A stretch of 17,933 bases of DNA, taken from contig JAAAVE010000382.1 of assembly GCA_015679605.1 (NCBI GenBank), positions 1 through 17,933 on the forward strand, read 5' to 3'. Every line of letters starts with the position of its first letter. Position 1 is the first letter of the stretch. This document shows, in pieces, positions 8,014 to 17,600 of the stretch. Below the pieces are notes generated by a model, which saw only the letters and a list, made by a program, of their open reading frames with translations, searched no databases and was not told the origin of the DNA. The stretch comes from Podila epigama (Eukaryota > Mortierellomycota > Mortierellomycetes > Mortierellales > Mortierellaceae). The position numbers and the translations under genes were made by a program.

Positions 8014-8395
8014 CGGACAGAAAAGAAGAAGAAAAAATATTTCAACGACCGCACAGTTTGAACGAGTTTAAAAAAGTATAAAAAAAAAAGGAACAACCTT
8101 TTTATGCTTTTTTGCAATTCATCTTTTTTCCTGTGCTCCTTTGTCTCGTGGATAGTGGATAGGGTGCTGAATGAATGTGGTAGTGTGACAATGGACGTGC
8201 ACACTCTCTGTTTGCTCACACTCTACGCTCTACTACTGTGCTCTATGTTCTCGTACTCTTTCTCATCACCAATGGCATGAACAATGAACAATGAACAGGA
8301 TATGACATGAACAATGAACATGAACATGATATGATATGAACAAAAAGGCATACAAATGTATTGATGTGGGGTAATATCTGTATGGCATGCCATGC

Positions 8396-8417
8396 AAAAA
8401 AAAAAAAAAAAAAAAAA
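8396..8417. repeat. A22 homopolymer
   Basis: Twenty-two consecutive A on the plus strand. There is no adjacent gene body or target-site duplication that would mark it as the tail of a retrotransposed copy. Confidence 0.9.
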
Positions 8418-8610
8418 GCCATTGAAAATGCTATCTACCATGTTACATGCTACATGCTACCATCCGAACAAGAAAAATAAAAAAGTAAAAAAAAAAAAAG
8501 AATAATTAAAATGTCGTCGGTGGAATGGTGAGAACCTTCCAAAGATGCACCCCACAGTCGGCTGTGTTTGTGAAAGGATAGAACAAACAACAACAAAAAG
8601 ACGTTACCGA

Positions 8611-8664
8611 GGATTGTCTAATTGTAAAAAGGATTTTCTAATTGAAGGGAATTTCTAATTGACG
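8611..8664. repeat. Three diverged 17-20-bp units sharing TCTAATTG
   Basis: Units start at 8611, 8631 and 8648, each GGA(T/A)T(G/T)TCTAATTG-like. TAATTG cores fall at 8619-8624, 8639-8644 and 8656-8661. TAATTG is a homeodomain core site, and the array lies about 880-920 bp upstream of the 5392-7743 gene. Confidence 0.6.
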
Positions 8665-8737
8665 AAAGGGAAAATCTTTTCCATCTCTCTTTGTCTCCAT
8701 CTGTGTCTGTCTGTCTGTCTGTCCCTGTAGCATTCAT

Positions 8738-8773
8738 CATTGTACACATGTCCATGTACAATGTGTACATGGA
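8738..8773. repeat. Two mutually exclusive inverted repeats
   Basis: Perfect 9-bp arms at 8738-8746 and 8755-8763 (8-nt loop) overlap perfect 10-bp arms at 8751-8760 and 8764-8773 (3-nt loop). Only one hairpin can form at a time. No gene is seen immediately beside it. Confidence 0.6.
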
Positions 8774-9144
8774 TATGAATGTAGTCTCTGTGCGACCCCT
8801 AGCAGTGTCACCGCCCGACCCTTTTTATTCTTCTTCTTCTTCTTGTCCCTTTCCCCCTTTGCCATTGCCCATGCTGCATGCACCAATGTATGGGCTATGA
8901 ATGTGTGTGTATGCTCACACTCACTCACTCACTCACAGATGCTCAAATAACATTTTAAAATTTCCATCCCCCCTACCTCCTTGCCTACCCCTACCCTTGG
9001 CGCACTACTTTTTTCCGATCCCTCTTGTCCTTCTTGTCCTTCATCCCATTCCTATAATAATGCTCGTTTGTATGGTAAACATTCATGCCAACTCAACTGT
9101 CTTTTTTTTTTGCCACTTGCCTTTTGTAGAATGGATCCTCTAGG

Positions 9145-9186
9145 CATCCATCCATTCAATCCATCCAATCCATCCATCCATCCATA
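9145..9186. repeat. CCAT/CCAAT tandem repeat
   Basis: Repeated CCAT with CCAAT variants on the plus strand. It explains the Ser/Pro/His/Asn/Ile repetition of the short frame here. Confidence 0.85.
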
Positions 9187-9637
9187 CCCTACTTGGACCC
9201 CCTGGGCTTATCTTCAAAATTATTCGCTCTCTGCAAAATAATTGTTCCACGCCTTGCCGCGTAAATTTTTGTCAGTGGATGATCTTCCATTTCGTATTAT
9301 AGTTGAACCGAAGCAAAGAGTTAAAAAATCAAGGAACATTATTGGATGAACATGACTGTAAATCCAGTCTTGCATGGACACATGTATCATCAATGCGCGT
9401 GTGTGTTTACAAATGCGCGTATGTTTGGTATGATTGAACAAAAGACATGAACAATAATGTTTGTCTGTTTGTCTGTTTGTCTGTCTGTCTACCTACACAA
9501 CTGTCAATATGAGTGAACAAACAAAAAGTGTACATACGAGTGTGTGTGTCAGGCAGATCGACAAATAGCTTGCAAGTCAACGCGATAGAGCCCAAAATAT
9601 AAAGACACCCATACTGTTCATTCATACACAATCATGG

Positions 9638-11411
9638 TTATACCCGAACTGTGGGATCTCCCCAATCTGGCTCGTCCACCTCAAACTTCCAGTCCGGTCC
9701 TTGGTATCGCATCGCTCGTAGCCAAATCTTCATCTCGCTAGGCTTCGGTTCATTCTCGCCTCGCTCCTCCTCCGCACACTTGTGACATGGCGTCTCCTTT
9801 GACGGGTAGTATGGCATGTATGGCTGCATCTCTGTTGGGATATTCACAGGGTAAAAACGAGTATCACCAGACAAGGTGCCATTCCGCTGGCGCTTGGCCC
9901 ACTCTTCCTTATACAATGGGTTATAGAGCTTATCGTTCACAATTGGATGATTCAAGTGCGCCACATGAAGTCGGATTTGGTGTTGTCTACCCGTAGCCAG
10001 CTTGCCTATGCACATGCACCACAGGATGGTCCAATCAACACACGCATTAATAATGCTATCATGAAGGGAATGCAAACTGTGTAAAGTAGGGGGATGGGGA
10101 CCATCATTGGACCGATGGATGCATGGGATGCATAGCATGCTCCACCATAGCAAGAGCATTGGTATAACAACAACATTAACAACAACAACAACAACAACAA
10201 AAACCTACATCGTACGAGACTACTGTCTGATACCGGATCATACCAAACGCGATGGAAAAGTGACTCGGACGCCTTGCCTTTCGGATCAACACTCATTTTG
10301 CCTGCGGTCTGTAGAATGGGCTCCTTGACCACTAGCGGATCTTTTGGAAACTCTCCGACGACGCGACAGAGATATTCCTTTTCCACAAGCGAATCCAACT
10401 CCGGGTCCGACGGCTGAAATCTCTGGCGGACAACAGGGTCAGAGACGTTGGCAAAAATAACAACGCCCGATGTCACTGCATCCAAACGATTGACAGCTGT
10501 AAGCAGAGGGGACCGACATTTTATGCATATGTGAACGAACGCATGTATAACATTTGTCGTCGTGTTAGTACAAAAAGAAAAAGATGAAAGAAAAAGTGCA
10601 TTCTCTCTTGCACAAGAATATAAAAAAAACTACATCTTGAATGACTTGCCGTGCATATAACGCGGAATATTGTGCTCTCGTCGAAGGATCTCAAGGGCCG
10701 TGTTGTGAAATTGGAGCTCATTTGGATGAACAGTGATGCCATGAGGCTTGTCAAAGACCACATAGTCTGCAGTTTGTTCAATGATCCGTATAGGTGTATC
10801 TGGGATGGCCGGCTCATGGCGATGGCAGTTCATGGATCGCAAGCTTTCGCCACCCTTGAGAACAAAATCCGGCGATACCACTTTATTGTTAACAAGAACA
10901 TCGCCTCGTTTCATCGCCTCAATCTATTCATGTTCGAACAATCAACGTGTCCAGTGTTTTTGTGCGTGAGTGTATATGGATTTGCATGTGCGTTTGCATG
11001 AGTGTGTATGATTGCCATCCCACAATAGCAATCTTGTGGCCGGCAAATTTTCCTCTTGTTGCTTCCTTGCAAACAACTTATTCAACCAAAATAAAAAAAC
11101 ACATTTCCCCTTACAATCATGTTCCGCGTGCATCGCCTTGGCATCTCTTCAGCAAAAATATCGGGCACTGTTCGGCCAATCCAGCGCTGCTTGGCATGGG
11201 CTAGATAGGTCTGTCTGTAAGGCTTTACCCTACGCAGACCATCACCACTATATACAAGTTCTGGGGCATCTACCACAACCTCTGGCGAACGATCCCTGGC
11301 CCGAGCTGCTCGTGGTCTATCTGCCAAAATTGTGCTCGCAGCAGCAGAAGGCACACTAACAACTTTTGGTGACATTGATCGAAATGCCAATAATGTCAAT
11401 GAACGGAGCAT
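9638..11411 (-). CDS. PUS9: RluA-family pseudouridine synthase (PUS9/RIB2-type), four exons
   Basis: Exons (minus): 11411-11115, 10923-10650, 10496-10209 and 10005-9638, in total 408 codons plus stop. Joins keep the frame and the family motifs. Exon 1 ends in GLRRVKPYRQTY and the RWIGRTVPDIF segment. Exon 2 carries the S4-like start (VLVNNKVVSPDFVLKGGESL), CHRHEP and the YVVFDKPHGITVHP block. The exon 2-3 join gives HAVNRLDAVTSG with catalytic Asp196, and exon 3-4 gives RCKLATGRQHQIRLHV. The C-terminal CHKC, IWLRAMRY and DWKFEVDEPDW segments also fit the family. Such enzymes convert U32 of tRNA to pseudouridine. Length suits a stand-alone synthase; the deaminase domain fused in yeast Rib2 is absent. 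The N-terminus is Arg/Ser/Ala/Leu-rich, compatible with a mitochondrial presequence as in Pus9. Which paralogue it is, and its location, are inference. Confidence 0.88.
10006..10208 (-). other. Intron 3 of the pseudouridine synthase gene
   Basis: The donor T|GTAGGT and acceptor CATAG|GCAAG make a phase-1 join that restores Cys before KLATGRQHQIR. A TTG microsatellite (CAA on the plus strand, about 10160-10200) begins a few bases after the donor. Confidence 0.85.
10497..10649 (-). other. Intron 2 of the pseudouridine synthase gene, GC-AG type
   Basis: The donor reads CACG|GCAAGT and the acceptor TTACAG|CTGTC. Only this phase-1 join gives HAVNRLD, the expected active-site motif. Canonical GT donors nearby either break the frame or, at CCGC|GTTATA, lose the conserved His before the motif. 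Confidence 0.75.
10924..11114 (-). other. Intron 1 of the pseudouridine synthase gene
   Basis: The donor ATT|GTAAGG and acceptor AATAG|ATTGAG make a phase-0 join giving RNMIIEAMKRGDVLVNNK, as expected at this point of the S4-like region. Confidence 0.85.
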
Positions 11412-11651
11412 TCATTCAAGATCTGTAGTTTTCTTGGATCGTGCTGGATCTGATGTATTTATTGTACGATCACACTGTTCAAGTTTTTGCCCTTGACTTG
11501 ATTTGCCACCAATTTCACTCGCAGTCACTTCGTCAACGACATGACTGAGCAGTTGGATTACTTTACCCATCAGCGCCTTCGTTATTTTTTGTCGCACTCT
11601 TTTCCATTTTCTCCACCATACAATTCTCATTCATTGCCGAATGTCTTTTCA
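11412..11651. promoter_or_regulatory. Divergent intergenic region of the pseudouridine synthase and BRCA2 genes
   Basis: About 240 bp separates the two start codons (about 130 bp if BRCA2 starts at 11541). It contains a CCAAT on the plus strand at 11509-11513 and pyrimidine-rich sequence at about 11585-11650 just before the BRCA2 ATG. A shared bidirectional promoter is likely from spacing alone. I see no clear TATA box. Confidence 0.5.
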
Positions 11652-14600
11652 ATGACACGGAAGAGTTCACCTCAAAGATCAATTCCGACACCTGAAACGA
11701 CTCCATCCCTCAGAACCGTGGTCTTGCCATGTCCGGCCAAAACACACCCTACCGTCATGGTTCATGTGCAAGGCACAACACCCAATGAACGCAACTCTCC
11801 TGTGTCAAGACAACGTAGCTCGCGGAATTCATCACGAGGAGGCAACATGTCGGAGAATACTCGGCGTAGGAACACGGACAATCTATATGATCATATAGCT
11901 TGGGGGTTTATACCCTTGTCCATGCGTCCACAGTCAAGCGCCACTATCTCAACAAGGCCCACTGCTGAAGATCTCGTTGACAACAGACTTGTAGACTCTC
12001 CTCACCAGGTATGGGTTCATCAGGATCAGACATGATATATATATATGTATATATATAAAGCACAGAGACATAGAAGCATCCTTTATCTAACCGAAAACAT
12101 CATACGTTATAGACAACATCACTATCGTCATCATCTTCGTCATCTTCCTCGCCATCATCATTACCATTATCGACAGAGCTAAAGGACATTTCAATGACAA
12201 GTGTCGGGAATCAGTTGGCCATGGTAACTTTTTGCAATGACACGCGTTACATCATTCACTTGGAACCACTCCACTCTATGCTTGTGTACAGAGCCTAATT
12301 TTTGTCGTTCCTATCTTCTTTTCTTCTTTGTTCTATGTCACATCCGTGTCACGTCGGACCCCTCAGGATGAATGGACTTCACCTTCTCCTTCTAGAAAGA
12401 GGCTATCTTCTGTCGCATCACCATCAGATACAAATGGAGCTGCTGCCAAACGTCAAGTCATAAGTGATAGACCTTTCCCGAGACGCCCCTTTATCGAAGA
12501 CAATCCATTCAGTGTCCCCGAAAACACAGAAGCTCCATCAACAAACCTCAACTTTCTCTTCAAACCATTCAGGAGTCAGCAGTTCGTCGGAACCACAAGG
12601 CTTCCAGACCCTGCTTCTCCCACGACTTCAAGAATGGGCTATGCGCGTTCTCGCCGCTCGTCATGGGTACCCGCCTTTTTTGATCAACCCATCAGTCCCT
12701 GCGCGTCAACACTGTCTCCGACCACTCCAACTCATCGCCGGATTTCTCAACTAGACAGGAACTCTTCCCGTTGCGAAACATTCCCTGGACTTGTCAGGAC
12801 AGATGGTGCACAGTTTACAACTATGGGACATTTGGGCCGCAAAACGCCACCGTTGGGTGATCCACCCATAGGGCAAACCGAATCGCCAGCATTGATCAAA
12901 TCGCCAGACGGTGACGTCAGAGATATCAACCTTCGAACGAGTAGCTCGGATTTTAGGACACCCACAAGACCACCTCGACCCTCAAAAGGACCGCAGCATC
13001 TATTCTTGACTGAAATATCACCTAATGGTGAGCCCACCCTCCCACTTGTTCCGACATGTCTCTCCAACGAAACCAGTCCAGCGACCCCAAGGAGTCACCT
13101 CACATTCTCCCGCGAGACGAGTGACACTGAAGAACAACCACAAGTTGGAGAGGATGAACAAAATCTAAGTATTGCGTGGAGTCCATCAAACGAGACACCT
13201 CGAAAGAATGTGAAAGACAAGGCCAAAGTCATGGATAAAGCGAACCAAATGCATGTGCTTCGGAAACTCCGTGGATTTCCTGTGAATGCTGACATGGGTA
13301 GCGACATGAGTGGGGATGAGGAAGACTCTCATCAGGGACCATTGACAACATCTCCGCTTGCACATCGCGCACCAACAACACCGACCTTATTCCAACATAC
13401 TCTTTCAAGAATGTCTGGCCGTCTGTCAACTACAACTACACCCACCAAGAATGTGGGCGACATCAGTGAATGGAGTGCCGCTTTTGAGACGCCTCCACGA
13501 AAGGAGACTCTGACAAAGTCCCGAGGTGCGAATGGGAATAACTTGACTGTGTTGGAGCAACTTCAAGGCAAGCCAACTATTCTGGTGATGCCAACTACTC
13601 TAGCAATGCCACCGAATGAAAGACGTGGGAGTACCGATTCTCAAGACGGGTCCTTTTATTCGGCCACCTCGTTGATGGATGACGCTGAACGCGATTGCCG
13701 CTCACCATTGGCTCGCGAACGCGGTGGGGATTCGACGCAAGATGGAGCCATTTCCGACCAGGACCCTCTTCCCGAAGAGGAGACCTCATCACCGGTCCTC
13801 TCACCACAACAATCCCAGGACAAGGCGCATGAGAATGTGGATATCCCTGTAGATGAGAACTTGCAGCTCAGTGATGTTGTTCAGAGCCCCATTCTTCCAA
13901 AGAGTCAAGTCATGGATGTACACGAGAGTTCAGACGATTTGTTTGCAGGCATGTCCAGCTCGGCCTTCCAGAGTGTGTTCAGCAGCAGCAAATCCACAGA
14001 TGGTGATGGCCGGACAGGGTCTCAAATGCACTTAAAGTCTCAAAGAAGTGGCGGGGCTCGTTCTCAACTTGAACGGAAAAGGACTCCAAGGACGCCCAAA
14101 GGCGATTCTTTCAGGTCCAAGACACAACGGAGGCCCTCCAACCCTTTCCAGACATTATCCCAAGAGATGGATGGACTACAACTCGAGCCATGGACTTTAT
14201 CGTCTGCTGGCTCTGATCCAGCGATGGATGACGCGTTTAATTTTGTAAAGCAGGAGCAGATCGAGGATGCACCTGGTGAGCCTGAGGAAGATGATTTTGC
14301 GGATCTGGGTGTCATCCATATCGATGACCTTCAAGACTTTATGATTTCGCCAGCCAAACCTCGGTGCCGGAGTACCTTGCAGGATATTAGACCTGTGATG
14401 ACCAAAGAGATGGATGACCGTACCAAAGCTGATGAGACATACGAGACACGGGACGATGCAACGGTTGTTCATCAAAGATCTGATACTGGATTCGAGTTTA
14501 AAGCTACAAAGGTCTCCGAGGCTGCCATGTCAAAGTTTTCTGATATGTTTGAGGAGGGCGATGAGTTGGAAGTGTCCAACAGCAAGGAAGGGTTACCTCA

Positions 14601-17600
14601 AGAGTTTCCTCCTCCAGTGTTTGGACGGTTTCGGGTTTCGGATATAGGTCATTATACAGCTGCGGCAGCTACAGCAGCAATAACAAAGGGACGTGTTGGC
14701 TCTTCGTATATCGGCAAGGGCGAATTGGACAAACCTGAAGATGGTTCGAGCATGATGCATGCAGAGTCGGCCCCAAGGACAGCTGAAGAAACAGTGGTAC
14801 CTGCAGTGTTGCCTGGATTCGGGCGCTATCGGAGCGGAAAAGGGTTGGAGCCCTTGGCACCTATCTCGAAGGAAGCCCAGGCACGCGCGGCTCGAATCTT
14901 TGCTGATGATAATGACATTGACATTGCCATTGCCAAAGGCAGCGACGGCACCTTTGTCAATGATAGCAAGGAAAGCATGGTGGATGATCACAGAAATGAC
15001 GGCACAAATGTGACAGCGTCGGTAGGCATGGCCTCCAAAGTTCCTCAGGTGCTACCCGGATTTACTACCGGAAGGATGAAGCCAGCTGCACTATTGTCTC
15101 GAGAGAAGCTAGAAAAATGGTCGCGATTCTTTGACGATGACGATGAGAGTGGTACTGTGGATACGCAGAAAGGTAAATCACGAGCCGATGCCTCACGAGG
15201 AAATGTTCCATCGAGAGCAACTATCCCGACGGGAGCAGGTGCCCCGGTGCCGGTGCAACCGAGTTTGGGAGGGTTTTCAGTAGCGAGTGGTAAGCCGCTA
15301 CCAAAGCTGTCAGAAAGCGCGCTCAACAAGTGGGCGAGTCTTTTCGCCGATGACGAAGATGGTCCTCCTTCAAAGGAGGCATTGGATGGTTCAAGACCCT
15401 TGGAGAAATCAACACAGGCACCAGTCATTGGATTCACTTCTGCCAAGAATAGCTCAAAGCCGTTTGTCCCGGTCCCTGTTTCCAAGGCAGCTCAAGATTG
15501 TGCTCGCAGTCTTTTGGAGATGGATGACAATGAGGTCGCTTCTGTACCTGGACCTGCGCCACTGAGCAATGTATCCGTTGTGGACAAGGCACATCGAATC
15601 ACCAGTCATGCTCCTGCTCCAGCTCTGTCGAGTTTTGCACGAGTAGGTACCGCAGGGACAACACGACCGGTCCCAGGTCCCATTGCTGGTGTCGGTCGGA
15701 TGCCTTTGTCGTCCTCGTCGTCATCTACACTATTGGCGCCGTCGCATCCTACGGTTTCAAATCATATGAATAACTTGATGCTCAAATCGCTTCGGTCGCC
15801 AATGTCGAGGTCATCGTCAGCACTCCCTGGAGCACTTCGACCGATGGGTCGAGCGAGCAACACGCAATTCAAGTCACCATTGATGTCGCGTGATAGTCGT
15901 TCTACAAAGGATACTCTTCAAGAAGGGAACGACTCTAAAAAGGGAACTGTGCCCTTGACAGGAGGAGGAGGGATGTCACTGGGTGGGATTGTTGGGCGTA
16001 AACAGATTGGGAAACGTGCATTGCATCCCAATGCTCGATCGACTGTTATTCCACCAACGCCTCAGGGGCATGTGGCAAAAGTTTCTGCTCCAGTTTATCG
16101 GTCGCTTTTCAATCTTGAAGGTATTTTTTTTTATTCATTTGACTGTCATCTGGTATCATGATAGTTGGCATACGTGTTTGTTCAATGGTCAGCAAACTAC
16201 AACGTCTCAACGTCGTTTTTTTTGTGTGTACATATGTCTATGCTTGTTCTGCCACTAGCATCAGGTCCAAGAGAATCAATAAGTAGGCTCGGCCCTCCAC
16301 AAAAGATGACCCGACAGGAACTCTTGGATTACGGCTTGTAAGTTCTGATGAAAACTTTTGCACTGGCCAAAAAAAAAAAAAATGCTGAAGCAAATGTTAC
16401 AACTTATAAAAGAATGGCGAATATTCATCCTATCATCCCCAATATTACCCAAAAACCTTTGCTTTCACAAAAAAAGACCTCAGCATGTCATTGACATGGA
16501 TTTGAAATCCGCGGCAACCTTCCGGTTCAGTGACCCGGCATGGGGAAATGTCGAAGCGTTCAAGGATCTTGTTGCTCGAGGTGCCAACCAAGAGTCACTC
16601 TCACAGGCTTGGGTGTCGAACCATTACAAGTTGATTGTGTGGAAACTAGCCTGTTATTGTCGATCGTGGCCGTCTGATTTCCCTGTCAAGGATTCGTTTA
16701 CACCAACGGCGGTGATGGCACAGTTGTGTTATCGGTATGAGCGTGAGGTCAATCGTGCAGAGAGGCCGGCTTTGCGCAAGGTGACTGAGGGGGACGAGTC
16801 GGTTGGAAGACACATGGTCTTGTGTATTGCGAGCATTGAGCAGGATGCGAAAGGAACAGTCCAGTCAGTCACGGTGACGGATGGTTGGTACGTTGTACCT
16901 GCGATGCTGGATGGACACCTGAAGAGAGCTGTGCAACGCGGACGTCTTGCTGTAGGAACCAAAGTACATGTATGTCAGGCAACGATGCAAGGTGGTGAGA
17001 ATGGCGGTGTAGCGATTTTGGAGCGACCGAATGCGATTTCGATAGGTCTGCATAGCAATAACACACGGCTTGCGCGATGGGATGCCAAGCTTGGGTTCCA
17101 GAAGCAGCCGCTTCAATGGACGACGCGTCTTCGGAACATTATGCCGGAGGGAGGTCTTGTACCAGGGTTGGATGTGGTGGTTCTGAGAAGGTATCCTGTG
17201 GTATTCCTCGAGACGCTTGAGAATGATGTCAAGGTCCGCAGGTCTGCACGCGAAGAGGAGCAGGCGCAAGAGGCTCACCAGACAAAAGTAGAGAAACAAT
17301 TTCAAGAGATTGTAGCTCAAGTCGAAAAGGAGATGATGGGACCTGGACGGATGGATGAGAATTTTGTGAACCGGGAAGAGATTGAGCAAGAGGTACAAAA
17401 ACGGATGTCTGAAGTGGTCAACAAGATGAAGCGGGATGTGTTGCCCATGTTTATGGTCCGTGTTGGCAACTGTTTCAATGATGGTAGTAAACATCAGGAG
17501 GCGTTGATTACATTCTGGAAAGCAGACCAGCCAGGGATACAAGAAGGTCATCGTGTCAGAGTAAGAAGCAGTGTGATGAGGGTTATGGCTTTGCTCAAAA

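Larger units (their letters stand above)
7744..9637. other. 1.9-kb non-coding spacer between minus-strand genes
   Basis: It holds the upstream region of the 5392-7743 gene and the 3' flank of the pseudouridine synthase gene. I see no coding gene. It contains GAAT/GGAT repeats at 7941-8013, a 22-bp A run at 8396-8417, a TAATTG triplet at 8619-8661, TGTC repeats near 8702-8723, an inverted-repeat pair at 8738-8773, CCAT repeats at 9145-9186 and TTTGTCTG repeats near 9459-9490. Confidence 0.6.

Noticed and set aside
8396-8417. A22 run considered as the tail of a retroelement insertion
   Set aside because: No element body, reverse-transcriptase pattern or flanking target duplication is seen around it.
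8981-9241. Plus-strand frame following a splice-acceptor-like TTTTGTAG at about 9122-9129
   Set aside because: The coding part is CCAT-repeat translation and no upstream exon with a matching donor and coding character was found.
11412-11630. 72-codon minus-strand frame in frame with, and ending immediately before, the pseudouridine synthase ATG
   Set aside because: It spans the divergent promoter and the BRCA2 leader, has no recognisable domain, and the TGA-ATG abutment is probably chance. Stop readthrough into the synthase would need evidence not visible here.
12242-12247. ACGCGT (MluI cell-cycle box) near BRCA2
   Set aside because: It lies inside intron 2, not in the promoter, and the same hexamer occurs at unrelated places in the window (near 5098 and 17662).
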